Positions 49,652-58,962 of a stretch of DNA of 64,000 nt are shown here, one piece after another. The position numbers were made by a program, and so were the translations under genes. The notes under the pieces are model-generated. The model was given only the letters and a program-made list of their open reading frames with translations. It ran no database searches and was not told the origin of the DNA. Position 1 is the first letter of the stretch. Every line of letters starts with the position of its first letter. The stretch comes from Legionella quateirensis (GTDB taxonomy: Bacteria > Pseudomonadota > Gammaproteobacteria > Legionellales > Legionellaceae): positions 653,887 to 717,886 of the forward strand of contig NZ_LNYR01000012.1 in NCBI RefSeq assembly GCF_001467955.1, written 5' to 3'.

Positions 49652-49737
49652 AATCAGGTTGGATTATCAATCAGTAATTCAGTCTTGTAAAGACTCAGAT
49701 GGAATCTTTAGCGGTAGACTATTATTTTTTCTACAAA

Positions 49738-49814
49738 TGGGGTGAACGATGGGACTCGAACCCACGACAACCGGGATCACAACCCGGGGCTCTACCAACT
49801 GAGCTACGCTCACC
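49738..49814 (-). tRNA. tRNA-His (GTG)
   Basis: The 77-nt minus-strand gene begins GGTGAGCGTAGCTCAG, including the extra G at position -1 that is specific to histidine tRNAs and pairs with C73. The anticodon loop is TTGTGAT (anticodon GTG), and CCA is encoded. Confidence 0.97.
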
Positions 49815-49855
49815 ATAAAATTTTTTCCAGCGTAAACTTAATACAACATGACGGC

Positions 49856-49932
49856 TGGCGCGCCCGGCAGGATTCGAACCTGCTACCCTCGGCTTAGAAG
49901 GCCGATGCTCTATCCAGATGAGCTACGGGCGC
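49856..49932 (-). tRNA. tRNA-Arg (TCT)
   Basis: The 77-nt minus-strand gene begins GCGCCCGTAGCTCAT, with anticodon loop CTTCTAA (anticodon TCT), a full T-arm and an encoded CCA. It lies 5 bp from tRNA-Pro. Confidence 0.97.
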
Positions 49933-49937
49933 TAAAT

Positions 49938-50014
49938 TGGTCGGGGAGGAGGGATTCGAACCCCCGACATCCTGCTCCCAAAGCAGGCGCGCTACCAGAC
50001 TGCGCTACACCCCG
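49938..50014 (-). tRNA. tRNA-Pro (TGG)
   Basis: The 77-nt minus-strand gene begins CGGGGTGTAGCGCAG, has the anticodon loop TTTGGGA (anticodon TGG), and encodes CCA. It is the first gene of the tRNA(Pro-Arg-His-Leu) cluster; its 5' end faces the recombinase gene. Confidence 0.97.
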
Positions 50015-50221
50015 TTACCCGTCCAAGGACAGAGCGCAGATAATACTAGTTCATAACTTCAAGGTCAATATCTTAATTCACTAATTTTTAATTAAAAGTT
50101 CAATTTAATTTAATTATTAATCCTTTTGATTTGAAAGATATCATTTTAGAATATTATTGTCCTTCTATCTAAATCAGTGATTTTCAGCTAGCATTAATAA
50201 TCATGAACTTTATACTGAATT

Positions 50222-51442
50222 ATGAAAACTATACTCCTTCCTATTTTTGATAATCTGACTCATCTGCATAAAAATCATGAACACGTGATGTTACCTGATG
50301 CCCGTTTTCAAAATGACTTTAACTACACGCTAAGCTTTCTTAAAAGCTACACTGGAAGTCAAGGAACATTTAATAGTTATCGTAGGGAAGCAGAACGCTT
50401 GCTTCAATGGACCTGGCATGTAAAAAATAAAACGCTGAATGAATTAAAACGAGATGACATCGAAGAGTATATTCATTTTTGTCAAAATCCTCCCAAATCC
50501 TGGATCAGCTTAAAAAAAGTTCCTCGATTCATAGAAAAGGACGGTAAAAGAATACCCAATGTTGAATGGCGTCCCTTTGTAGTGACGATCAGTAAAACGT
50601 CTATTAAGAATGGTCACAATGCATCAGTTGAACAGTTTAGCTTATCACAAGGAGCAACACAGGAAATATTTGCCATTTTAAGTACTCTGTTTAATTTTTT
50701 AATTGCTGAAGAGTATGCCATTTCCAATCCCGTTGCGCTCATCCGTCAAAAAAGTAAGTTTATTCGCAAAAGACAACACAATACTCCGATCCGACGATTA
50801 AGTCTTGTACAATGGAATGAAGTATTGAATGCGGCGGAATCTATGGCTGAAGACTCGCCTGAAAAGCATGAACGTACTCGATTTATGCTTAGTTTGCTCT
50901 TTGGGATGTATTTACGTATATCTGAACTCGCGGCCAGTGATCGATGGATTCCCAGTATGAATGATTTTGCCAAAGACAGTAATGGTCACTGGTGGTTTAC
51001 TACTGTAGGTAAAGGAAATAAGGAGCGTCAGATTGCCGTAAGCGAAGCGATGCTGGAAAGCTTAACTCGCTGGCGTTTGTTTTTAGGTTTAACCGCCCTC
51101 CCCTCACCTGCCGATAATTCACCTTTAATACCGAAAATTCGAGGAAATGGACCAATGAGTGATACCGCTCCAATTCGCAGAATTATTCAACGCTGTTTTG
51201 ATTTGGCCGGTGAACGCTTACGTCAAAAAGGACTTACAGAAGAAGCCGATAATTTATCTGCCGCAACAGTACATTGGCTGAGGCATACCGGAATTTCTGA
51301 AGATGTCAAAATTCGGCCAAGAGAACATGTTCGAGATGATGCCGGACATAGTTCCAGTGCAACAACAGATCGTTATATTGATATAGAGAAACAAGCGCGT
51401 TATCAATCAGCACGAAAAAAAACAATTGAACCCAGCAATTAG
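50222..51442 (+). CDS. Tyrosine recombinase (phage-integrase family)
   Basis: This 406-residue protein has an N-terminal SAM-like core-binding domain (about 30-180) and a C-terminal catalytic domain. The catalytic set is visible: Arg in YLRISELA near residue 236, Lys in VGKGNKERQIAV near 268, His and Arg in HWLRHTGI near 358, His in DAGHSSSATTDRYI near 378 and the nucleophilic Tyr in RYID near 388. It is therefore probably active. It begins 208 bp beyond the 5' end of tRNA-Pro, divergent from the tRNA cluster. No island, phage genes or att duplication surrounds it; a domesticated or chromosomal recombinase is possible. Its target is unknown. Confidence 0.85.
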   Translation: MKTILLPIFDNLTHLHKNHEHVMLPDARFQNDFNYTLSFLKSYTGSQGTFNSYRREAERLLQWTWHVKNKTLNELKRDDIEEYIHFCQNPPKSWISLKKVPRFIEKDGKRIPNVEWRPFVVTISKTSIKNGHNASVEQFSLSQGATQEIFAILSTLFNFLIAEEYAISNPVALIRQKSKFIRKRQHNTPIRRLSLVQWNEVLNAAESMAEDSPEKHERTRFMLSLLFGMYLRISELAASDRWIPSMNDFAKDSNGHWWFTTVGKGNKERQIAVSEAMLESLTRWRLFLGLTALPSPADNSPLIPKIRGNGPMSDTAPIRRIIQRCFDLAGERLRQKGLTEEADNLSAATVHWLRHTGISEDVKIRPREHVRDDAGHSSSATTDRYIDIEKQARYQSARKKTIEPSN

Positions 51443-51557
51443 AATTGGGGGAGTTGCGTCATTAAAAGCGATTGAAACATCAGCAGTGCACGCATTTAAA
51501 TTTATATCATCCCGTTAAATATGATAAAATAAATCATTAATATCAGTTCTATGGTTC

Positions 51558-53402
51558 ATGATGCTAACCCTTCGTCAAATCACTCTCTCGCGCGGCAATA
51601 AAATTTTGCTGGATAAAGCAGATGTCAGTCTTTATGAAAAACAAAAAATTGGTCTTATTGGCCACAACGGTTGCGGTAAATCAACTCTGTTTGACTTCTT
51701 GTTGGGAAAACTGATAGCAGATACTGGTGAGTATTTAATAAATCCACAATTAAGTATCAGCCACTTATCGCAACAATTGCCTGACAGTAATGAAAAGGCC
51801 CTGGATTTCGTTCTCGCAGGTGATGAAGAATACATTAAACTGTTACAACGTCTGGCTAAAGCAGAGCAATCCGGTAATGATTCCGAAGTATTGGCCTGTC
51901 ACGACGAATTAAGCCATAGCGGGGGTTACAGCAAACCTGCTCAGGCAGCGACTATTATGTCCGGTTTGGGATTCAGGGGTGATCAACAGCAAGAATCAGT
52001 CAATAGTTTCTCCGGAGGCTGGCGTATGCGCCTGAGTCTCGCGCGCTGTTTAATGAAACCAGCCTCACTGCTGTTACTTGACGAGCCAACAAACCACCTC
52101 GACATGGAAGCCATATTCTGGCTGGAGCGTTTTCTAAAACAAAGTCCGAGTACTATTATTTTGATTTCGCATGACAGAGAGTTCCTCGATGCCTTTGTAA
52201 CGCACATCGTGCACATCGAACATCAACAGCTGCATTTATATACCGGTGATTACAGTTGTTTTGAAAAAACTCACGCGCAACAATTAGCATTGCAGCAGAT
52301 TATGCACGAGAGACAGCAAGCTAAAATTACTCACATGATGTCTTTCGTCAATCGATTTAAAGCAAAGGCAACAAAAGCCAAGCAGGCGCAAAGTCGAGTC
52401 AAAGCCATTGAAAAAATGGAGATTATTGCCGCGGCGCAAGCTGACTCTCCTTTTTCTTTCGATTTTTTCCCCTGCCCTCGTGCAGGGAATCCATTGATTC
52501 AATGCAATCTTGTGGATGCAGGGTATCAAAACCCTATTTTAAAAAAAATTAACCTCTCCCTGAATCCAGGTGATAGAATTGCTTTATTAGGACCCAACGG
52601 TGAAGGTAAATCAACCTTAATTAAAACGTTAACCGGAGTCCTGCCTACATTAAACGGTACGATTCATCGCTCAGCCCATTTAAAAATAGGCTACTACGCA
52701 CAACATCAACTAGAGCAACTGGATTGTAAATTAAGTCCCGTTGAAACCATCCAAATCCTGTCACCTGAAGTCAGAGAACAAACCATACGTAATTTCCTTG
52801 GTGGTTTTAATTTTATAGGCGATATGGCAGTCCAACCCATTCAGCACTTTTCGGGCGGTGAAAAAGCACGTCTTGCTCTTGCAAAACTGGTCTGGCTCAA
52901 ACCTAATCTGCTCTTACTTGACGAGCCCACAAACCATCTGGATTTGGGCATGCGTTCAGCCATCGAACTTGCTCTCCAAAGTTATGAAGGTGCTTTAATT
53001 CTTATTTCGCATGACAGGCATATGCTAAAAACGAGCGTGGATAATTTTTATTTAGTACATAATCAAAAAGTTCTCGCGTTTGATGGCGACCTGGATGATT
53101 ATTATTCATGGCTGCAATCTAAAGATATAAAACCAACAACCTCAGTTCAATCAACAAACGACTATAAAGAGAAAAAAGTAATTCAAAATCGAATAAAAAA
53201 ACTGGAACAGCTTATTGATCAATTCCAAAATGACATTCAAAAATTGGATAGTCAACTGGCAGACCCATTACTTTATGAAAACAGCAATCAACAGCAAAAA
53301 TTAGAACAGTTATTAGCTAAAAGAGATAATGCTCTGTCTTCCTTACATCAATCAGAAGAAGAGTGGATGGACTGCTACACCATGCTGGAACAACTTGCAT
53401 AA
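51558..53402 (+). CDS. yheS: ABC-F family ATPase, YheS-like
   Basis: The 614-residue soluble protein has two ABC domains and no membrane segments, as in ABC-F translation factors that act at the ribosome E site. Domain 1 has Walker A GHNGCGKST near residue 34, signature FSGGWRMRLSLAR near 150 and LLLLDEPTNHLDMEAIFWLE near 170. A linker with KAKATKAKQAQSRVKAIEKME near 275 matches the P-site tRNA interaction motif region of YheS-type proteins. Domain 2 has GPNGEGKSTL near 345 and FSGGEKARLALAK near 432. The C-terminus (about 530-610) is a coiled coil. It is monocistronic. Confidence 0.92.
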   Translation: MMLTLRQITLSRGNKILLDKADVSLYEKQKIGLIGHNGCGKSTLFDFLLGKLIADTGEYLINPQLSISHLSQQLPDSNEKALDFVLAGDEEYIKLLQRLAKAEQSGNDSEVLACHDELSHSGGYSKPAQAATIMSGLGFRGDQQQESVNSFSGGWRMRLSLARCLMKPASLLLLDEPTNHLDMEAIFWLERFLKQSPSTIILISHDREFLDAFVTHIVHIEHQQLHLYTGDYSCFEKTHAQQLALQQIMHERQQAKITHMMSFVNRFKAKATKAKQAQSRVKAIEKMEIIAAAQADSPFSFDFFPCPRAGNPLIQCNLVDAGYQNPILKKINLSLNPGDRIALLGPNGEGKSTLIKTLTGVLPTLNGTIHRSAHLKIGYYAQHQLEQLDCKLSPVETIQILSPEVREQTIRNFLGGFNFIGDMAVQPIQHFSGGEKARLALAKLVWLKPNLLLLDEPTNHLDLGMRSAIELALQSYEGALILISHDRHMLKTSVDNFYLVHNQKVLAFDGDLDDYYSWLQSKDIKPTTSVQSTNDYKEKKVIQNRIKKLEQLIDQFQNDIQKLDSQLADPLLYENSNQQQKLEQLLAKRDNALSSLHQSEEEWMDCYTMLEQLA

Positions 53403-53449
53403 TATTATTTCAGGAGATGATGGACATCCAACTCATAACAGATTTATAT

Positions 53450-53823
53450 TAGAGGCTGTTGACATTTTCGATTTCGATGTCACGCGACTTGATCGCGGGA
53501 TCCAGTTCGATCTTGATGAATACATTATGTTTGTTAATGATACTTGATCTCTGGATCCCGCGAACAAGTCCTGAGAGATGGTCACAAAAATGCGAGCGCA
53601 ACCAATTGATTTATAATTAAAAATCGACGTACCGCGCTTTATGGGCGGTATCCAGGCTTTGCTCCTAAGGAAAAAAGTATTTGCATAGCACTACCATTAC
53701 TATGGATACCGCGCATAAAGCGCGGTACGTAGGCACTTATAAGATGCTTAAATTTTGTGAGGATCTCTCAGGAACAAGTCGCGGGACGTTGGAAATAAAT
53801 AGATGAATTGTCAACACACCCTA
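53450..53823. repeat. MITE-like element copy B, interrupted by a nested insertion
   Basis: This is a second copy of the element at 6833-6996: it shares the spacer around TTCGATCTTGATGAATACA and ends with TTGTCAACACACCCTA. Its right inner arm is interrupted after CGAACAAGTC by a 201-bp insertion (53571-53771); when that is removed, the copy is about the same length as copy A. It lies in the gap between the ABC-F gene and the MBL gene. Confidence 0.85.
53571..53771. mobile_element. Nested 201-bp non-autonomous insertion with 9-bp target duplication
   Basis: The element begins CTGAGAGATGGTCACAAAAA and ends with the near-complement (TTTTGTGAGGATCTCTCAG), giving terminal repeats of about 20 bp with two or three mismatches. 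It is flanked on both sides by GAACAAGTC (53562-53570 and 53772-53780), a perfect 9-bp target-site duplication. Inside it lie a pair of 28-bp arms (53627-53654 and 53703-53730, one mismatch) of the CCGCGCTTTATGCGCGG family also found at 39.5 kb. It carries no transposase, so mobilisation would need an enzyme supplied elsewhere. Confidence 0.85.
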
Positions 53824-53865
53824 GGATCAGTATCGTATAATTTTAAAGTACAATTACACTTAATA

Positions 53866-53955
53866 TCGTCATCCCGAATGTAAAGAGGGATCTCTTAAAC
53901 CTGGAACAGCAACACATTCAGAAAATCCATCACACTGTTCTGGATGAGATTTTAA
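53866..53955. repeat. Single diverged copy of the 99-bp palindromic repeat
   Basis: The segment GTCATCCCGAATGTAAAGAG-GGATCTC followed about 60 bp later by a TTCTGGATGAG end matches the layout of the units at 37209-37800, with many substitutions. It lies between the nested element and the MBL gene. Confidence 0.7.
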
Positions 53956-53992
53956 CTTATGGAAATACCAAGATTTTTATGGAGAGCGAACT

Positions 53993-55027
53993 ATGAAAAA
54001 ATTTTATGTGCTGGTCTTATTGCTTATTATTTCCTGTTCGCAAAACGTATACAGTCAAAATTCACAAACAACACAACTGAATTCAAACCAATCCTTACTC
54101 AATGACGATTCCTTACATATCTACTTTTGCGGCACTGGAGTACCTAATCCAATCAGACAAAGCGTACGAAAAGCATCGTGTTTAGCAGTGATGGTTAATA
54201 ATGATTTTATGCTATTCGATGCAGGCGAGGCTGCGATTATTACTTTAGCTGCGTTAAAATTACCCATTTCATCGATTTCTAAAATATTTTTTACTCATTG
54301 GCATTCTGATCATTTTTCAGGATTAGGCCAAGTCATGAATGTATCATGGTACGCTGGTCGTTCGAAACCTTTAGATATTTATGGCCCCTATGGAGTTAAA
54401 GACGTCGTTAACGGAATAATCAAAGCATATCGTCAGGATGTTTTATTCAGGTCTATTAATCAAAAATTTGATCCCAATGCGGCATTTGCAACAACTCATG
54501 TCGTTAATCCTCATTCGAAAGAACTCATGGTATATAACAATAATGGTGTCACCGTATCAGCCTTTGAAGTCGATCATGCGCCTGTATACCCGGCATTAGG
54601 CTATACGATTCATTATAAAGGATGCAAAATAGTGATTAGCGGTGATACCAGAATAGTTGCATCACTTGCTGACAATTCAAAAAATGCTGATGTTTTGATA
54701 AATGAAGCCCTTAATACCACAATGTATACAGAGAGTAAGAAGCCAGCAACCAATGACAGCAAAAGTCAACTTGCTGCCATAGAATCCTATCACTCAGACA
54801 CTATTGAGCTGGCTAAAATGGCACATAATTCAAATGTTAAAAACCTGTTTCTCACTCATTTATTGCCATCAATTTCCACCAAAGATGAAGATAAGAAACA
54901 ATTTATTTCAGGAATGAGTCAATATTACTCAAAGCCCATAACTGTTACGGATGATGGAGACGAACTGGTCGTTTCAAGTGATGGAAGTAATTGTATGTTA
55001 GAGTTTAGACCTATAAATCACCACTAA
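53993..55027 (+). CDS. Exported metallo-beta-lactamase-fold hydrolase (RNase Z-like subgroup)
   Basis: The 344-residue protein has an export signal (MKKFYVLVLLLIISCSQ). IISC fits a lipobox with the cysteine at residue 15, though cleavage after VYS by signal peptidase I is also possible. The MBL fold shows FCGTGVPNPIRQSVRKASC near residue 46, the zinc motif THWHSDHFSGLG near 102, a further metal aspartate in VISGDTRIVA near 218 and a late histidine in LFLTHLLPS near 288. The layout is that of RNase Z/arylsulfatase-like MBL proteins, but an exported member is unlikely to process tRNA. The substrate is unknown. It converges on rnc. Confidence 0.85.
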   Translation: MKKFYVLVLLLIISCSQNVYSQNSQTTQLNSNQSLLNDDSLHIYFCGTGVPNPIRQSVRKASCLAVMVNNDFMLFDAGEAAIITLAALKLPISSISKIFFTHWHSDHFSGLGQVMNVSWYAGRSKPLDIYGPYGVKDVVNGIIKAYRQDVLFRSINQKFDPNAAFATTHVVNPHSKELMVYNNNGVTVSAFEVDHAPVYPALGYTIHYKGCKIVISGDTRIVASLADNSKNADVLINEALNTTMYTESKKPATNDSKSQLAAIESYHSDTIELAKMAHNSNVKNLFLTHLLPSISTKDEDKKQFISGMSQYYSKPITVTDDGDELVVSSDGSNCMLEFRPINHH

Positions 55028-55060
55028 CACCTGATTTTATGAACAGGGATGAGGATCAAC

Positions 55061-55081
55061 CAACTGTCAACAGCCCCCTAG
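55061..55081. repeat. Solo terminal sequence of a MITE-like element
   Basis: AACTGTCAACAGCCCCCTAG resembles the right ends of the elements at 39.6 kb and 53.8 kb (ACTGTCAACAACCCCTAG, ATTGTCAACACACCCTAG). No partner arm is visible nearby, so it is a truncated copy next to the rnc stop codon. Confidence 0.55.
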
Positions 55082-55083
55082 TC

Positions 55084-55773
55084 TCAGCTGGTTTGTATTG
55101 TTAGTCGTAGTTGCTCTAACATAGATTTGGCGGCTAACTGTTCAGCCTTTCTTCTATTAGCACCTTGGCCATAAGAAACATGCTTTATTCCTTCAACTGA
55201 ACAGGTAACATAGAAGATCTGGTCATGCTCATCGCCTTCTACTTTCGTTAAAGTATATTCTGGAAGAGCATATTTTTCAGCTTGTAAATACTCTTGTAAT
55301 TGTGTTTTGGCATCTTTCAAACAATCATTTAAATTGGGACTATCGAGTCGAGAACGATATAAATTTAAGATAACATCTTTTGCGGCAGTGATACCTCCAT
55401 CCAGGAAAATAGCGGCGAACAGGGCTTCCAATGCATCAGCTAAAATAGAAGCACGTCGAAAACCACCGCTCTTTAATTCACCCTGTCCCAGATAAAGAAA
55501 ATCACCAAGAGATAATTCTTTGGCAATTTCAGCCAGCATTTCGCCTTTAACCAAAAATGATCGAAGACGACTCAATTGTCCTTCACTTTGCAAAGGAAAC
55601 CGATGAAACAATTCATGAGCTATAACAAAGCTTAAAATGGAGTCACCCAGAAACTCAAACCGTTCATAATTATCACTGCCTACACTACAATGAGTCAGAG
55701 CCTGCTTCAAATAAGCAGGTTTTTGGAATTTATAGTTTAATCGTCTGCACAGTCTGTCTAAATCAATTTTCAC
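55084..55773 (-). CDS. rnc: Ribonuclease III
   Basis: RNase III (229 aa) cuts double-stranded RNA, processing rRNA precursors and regulating mRNAs. The catalytic signature NYERFEFLGDSILSFVIA lies near residues 34-51, and the second acidic site in ILADALEALFAAIFLDGG near 110-127. The dsRNA-binding domain occupies the C-terminus (DAKTQLQEYLQAE, later GQGANRRKAEQLAAKSML). It overlaps the DUF4845 gene by 11 nt and ends the lepA-lepB-DUF4845-rnc cluster. A repeat end (CTAGGGGGCTGTTGACAGTT) starts 2 bp beyond the stop. Confidence 0.96.
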   Translation of the reverse strand: MKIDLDRLCRRLNYKFQKPAYLKQALTHCSVGSDNYERFEFLGDSILSFVIAHELFHRFPLQSEGQLSRLRSFLVKGEMLAEIAKELSLGDFLYLGQGELKSGGFRRASILADALEALFAAIFLDGGITAAKDVILNLYRSRLDSPNLNDCLKDAKTQLQEYLQAEKYALPEYTLTKVEGDEHDQIFYVTCSVEGIKHVSYGQGANRRKAEQLAAKSMLEQLRLTIQTS

Positions 55774-56155
55774 TACCAGCTACCACCTCATATGTATCGT
55801 CAAAATCGACCAATAAGCTCATATTATATACCAAAGGTTTAACAACCTGGTATTTTAATTTTACTTTGAATTTATTAGGACCATCCGGTGAAATAACTAA
55901 CTGATCATTCTTCAGATCGTCTACACCATTAATATCAAAACGCTTGGTAAGACTTTTTCTGAGCGTATCAATATCAGTATAAGAATCTCCGGTTAAAGTA
56001 GAGGCTGGTGTTGAATTTAAACCTTTTATAGACTGAACTATAGAATAGTGTTGTATATACACAGGAACCACCCTCATTACCACAATTGCTGCCATAACAA
56101 CGACAATTACAGTAAACAACATCCCTATTAATGTCATTCCTTTCTGCTTTTGCAT
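55763..56155 (-). CDS. DUF4845 membrane-anchored protein
   Basis: The 130-residue protein begins with a basic patch and one hydrophobic segment (MTLIGMLFTVIVVVMAAIVVMR, about 7-28), then a small extracytoplasmic domain. This is the DUF4845 layout, a short family found between lepB and rnc in many gammaproteobacteria. The N-terminus looks pilin-like (KQKGMTLIGML), but the position and length match DUF4845. Its function is unknown; a link to export or cell-envelope work is suggested only by lepB. It overlaps rnc by 11 nt and follows lepB by 11 nt. Confidence 0.85.
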   Translation of the reverse strand: MQKQKGMTLIGMLFTVIVVVMAAIVVMRVVPVYIQHYSIVQSIKGLNSTPASTLTGDSYTDIDTLRKSLTKRFDINGVDDLKNDQLVISPDGPNKFKVKLKYQVVKPLVYNMSLLVDFDDTYEVVAGSEN

Positions 56156-56166
56156 TCTATATTCCT

Positions 56167-56922
56167 TTATTTAATTAATCTTCCAATTTTTGACCAGCGT
56201 AAATTATCTGTCTTACCATTCCAGCTCATCCAGACCAAAAAGGCCTTCCCTCTTAAATAATTGTCAGGAACAAATCCCCAGAAACGGCTGTCTGCGCTGT
56301 CATCTCGATTATCACCCATCATAAAATAATTCCCTTCAGGAACCACTATATCAAAATCTACAGCTGGAACATCTGCTCTGACGAAAATATCGTGTACTAC
56401 ACCATTCAGATCTTCTTTATATTTGGTAACCGCTTTTCCAGAACTTTCATCAATAGTGTACTCAACAAAGGTTTGCTTTGCTTCCTTGCCATTCACCGTT
56501 AATTTCTTGTCATGATAGACCACACGATCACCAGGAACACCGATGACACGCTTGATATAATCATATGAAGGTGCAGGTGGCCAGCGAAACACTGCGATTT
56601 CGCCAGTTTTAGGATTTGATATTGAAACTACCTTTTTTTCCCAGACAGGAAGTCTTAACCCATAGGCAAATTTATTCACTGCAACAAAATCACCCACTAA
56701 TAAAGTAGGTTCCAATGAGCCAGAAGGAATTCGAAACGGCTCAATTAAAAAAGAACGCAATAAAAGAACAATAAAGAACACCGGAAAAAAAGAACGAGAA
56801 TATTCAATAATGCGGCCTGGTTTTTGATCCGAACCCCGTTTTTTAGCCCAAAAAGCCACATCCAAAAGATATATAAATCCACTGATTGCGGACAGAACCA
56901 CTAAAATTAAAGCAAAGTTCAT
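56167..56922 (-). CDS. lepB: Signal peptidase I
   Basis: LepB (251 aa) removes signal peptides from exported proteins at the outer face of the inner membrane. Two N-terminal membrane segments (about 1-20 and 45-63) flank a cytoplasmic basic loop. The catalytic serine lies in RIPSGSLEPTLLVGDF near residue 71 and the lysine in YIKRVIGVPGDRV near 124. MGDNRDDSADSRFWGFVP near 200 is box E. It lies in the lepA-lepB-DUF4845-rnc cluster, 57 bp after lepA. Confidence 0.96.
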   Translation of the reverse strand: MNFALILVVLSAISGFIYLLDVAFWAKKRGSDQKPGRIIEYSRSFFPVFFIVLLLRSFLIEPFRIPSGSLEPTLLVGDFVAVNKFAYGLRLPVWEKKVVSISNPKTGEIAVFRWPPAPSYDYIKRVIGVPGDRVVYHDKKLTVNGKEAKQTFVEYTIDESSGKAVTKYKEDLNGVVHDIFVRADVPAVDFDIVVPEGNYFMMGDNRDDSADSRFWGFVPDNYLRGKAFLVWMSWNGKTDNLRWSKIGRLIK

Positions 56923-56979
56923 AAATTAATTTCCTAAAATGTACCAAATCTAAAAATCCATATACCGCGTACAACCAAA

Positions 56980-58785
56980 TTATTTCTTTCTATCGGTTTG
57001 AAAAACTGCCATAAATGCTTCCTGCGGTATTTCAACATGTCCAACCTGTTTCATGCGCTTTTTACCTGCTTTCTGTTTGTCTAATAATTTTCGTTTACGT
57101 GACACATCACCGCCATAACACTTTGCAGTGACATTTTTTCGTAAAGCCTTAACAGTCTGTCTGGCAATAATATGGCTGCCAAGAGCGGCCTGTATTGCTA
57201 CATCAAACATTTGTCTGGGAATAAGTTCCTGCATTTTTTCAGCAATTAACTTACCACGACTGTTGGCGGAACTTCTATGCACAATAACAGATAAGGCATC
57301 AACCTTTTCACTATTAATGAGTACATCCATTTTCACTAAATCAGCCTCATCAAATCGCAGGAAATTATAATCAAGTGAAGCATAACCCCGACTGACTGAT
57401 TTAAGTCGATCAAAAAAATCCGAAACCACTTCACTCATCGGAATATCATAAGCTACGGAGACTTGACGCCCACTGTAGGTCATATTCACCTGCACACCAC
57501 GACGCTCAACACACAAATTAATAATGGGACCCAGATAGTCCTGTGGAACCAGTATGTTCGCTCTGACGATAGGTTCATACATTTCTTTTATCTGCGGTGA
57601 TGGCGGCAAATGGGATGGATTGTCAATGAGCAGCGTTTCACCCTTTTGAGTCACTATTTTATAAACCACAGTTGGTGCGGTTGAAATCAAATCAAGATTG
57701 TATTCTCTCTCCAAACGCTCCTGCACAATCTCCATATGCAACATACCGAGGAATCCACAACGAAAACCGAATCCCAATGCTTCTGAAGACTCTGGCTCAT
57801 AAAACAGTGAAGCATCATTTAAACTCAATTTAGCCAATGCTTCTCTAAATGCTTCAAAATCATCAGAGCTTATAGGAAATAACCCGGCATATACCTGTGG
57901 CTTAACCCGCTGAAAACCAGGCAATACCTGTGCAGCAGGATTTCTATCGAGTGTCAAAGTATCCCCAACCGGAGCCCCTTGAATTTCTTTAATCCCGGCG
58001 ACAACGTACCCTACTTCCCCAGCATTTAATGCATCCAGCTTGGTTCTTTTAGGTGTGAAAATACCTACCTGATCCACTTCATAGGATCGGCCAGTAGACA
58101 TCACCCGCATTTTATCGCCTTTACGTATGGAACCATTAACAATACGAACCAGTGATACAACTCCCAGGTAACTATCAAACCATGAATCGATTATAAGTGC
58201 CTGCAGAGGAGCATCCAGAGTACCCTCAGGAGGCGGTATGTTAGCAACAAGCGCTTCGAGGACGTCGTCTACCCCGATACCACTTTTAGCACTGACTCTT
58301 ATGGCATCATGCGCGTCCAGACCAATAATGTCTTCAATTTCTTCTATTACCCGTTCTGGCTCAGCCTGGGGTAAGTCAATTTTATTTAATACCGGCAGTA
58401 CTGACAGTGATTGATCAATCGCGGTATAACATACAGCAACTGTCTGGGCTTCGACCCCCTGAGCAGCATCAACAACTAAAATGGCACCTTCACATGCAGC
58501 AAGAGAGCGAGATACTTCGTAGCTGAAATCGACATGGCCCGGGGTATCAATAAAATTGAGGAGGTAGGTCTTGCCGTCCTTGGCAGTATAATTTAATGAG
58601 ACGCATTGCGCCTTGATGGTAATGCCCCGCTCTCGTTCAATGTCCATAGAATCAAGAACCTGAGAACTCATTTCTCGCTCTGTTAACCCGCCACATATCT
58701 GGATGAATCGATCAGCCAAAGTAGATTTGCCATGATCGATATGGGCAATTATTGAAAAATTACGAATCCGCTTTAAATCGCTCAA
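56980..58785 (-). CDS. lepA: Elongation factor 4
   Basis: LepA (601 aa from the chosen start) is a GTPase that back-translocates or remodels stalled ribosomes. The G motifs are [11 protein letters not shown] (G1), RGITIKAQ (G2), DTPGHVDF (G3), and NKIDLPQA (G4). The unique C-terminal domain ends with [25 protein letters not shown] (quoted in parts: [19 protein letters not shown]). No in-frame ATG exists near the N-terminus. I chose the TTG at 58785, which gives [11 protein letters not shown] as in relatives; another TTG seven codons upstream is possible. It begins the cluster with lepB. Confidence 0.94.
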   Translation of the reverse strand: MSDLKRIRNFSIIAHIDHGKSTLADRFIQICGGLTEREMSSQVLDSMDIERERGITIKAQCVSLNYTAKDGKTYLLNFIDTPGHVDFSYEVSRSLAACEGAILVVDAAQGVEAQTVAVCYTAIDQSLSVLPVLNKIDLPQAEPERVIEEIEDIIGLDAHDAIRVSAKSGIGVDDVLEALVANIPPPEGTLDAPLQALIIDSWFDSYLGVVSLVRIVNGSIRKGDKMRVMSTGRSYEVDQVGIFTPKRTKLDALNAGEVGYVVAGIKEIQGAPVGDTLTLDRNPAAQVLPGFQRVKPQVYAGLFPISSDDFEAFREALAKLSLNDASLFYEPESSEALGFGFRCGFLGMLHMEIVQERLEREYNLDLISTAPTVVYKIVTQKGETLLIDNPSHLPPSPQIKEMYEPIVRANILVPQDYLGPIINLCVERRGVQVNMTYSGRQVSVAYDIPMSEVVSDFFDRLKSVSRGYASLDYNFLRFDEADLVKMDVLINSEKVDALSVIVHRSSANSRGKLIAEKMQELIPRQMFDVAIQAALGSHIIARQTVKALRKNVTAKCYGGDVSRKRKLLDKQKAGKKRMKQVGHVEIPQEAFMAVFQTDRKK

Positions 58786-58962
58786 CTGAAATAACCCTTT
58801 TTGCAAATTGCATAAGTCTATCTTAAATGTGGCCGTGCAGAAAGTAGGCTAAGCTATTTCTGTTATTTTTGTGGACTAATTGGTTCATTTTGTAAAGAAA
58901 ATTTGCTAATGCCCCTCAATTTTACTAAAATTCTTCCTTTCGCTTCACTAATAGGATGCACA

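Noticed and set aside
49848..50084. A 78-codon plus-strand frame
   Set aside because: It runs across the tRNA-Arg and tRNA-Pro genes in antisense and is a translation of tRNA sequence.
49938..51442. A genomic island inserted at tRNA-Pro
   Set aside because: The recombinase lies on the 5' side of the tRNA, no duplicated tRNA 3' end is seen and the flanking genes are housekeeping.
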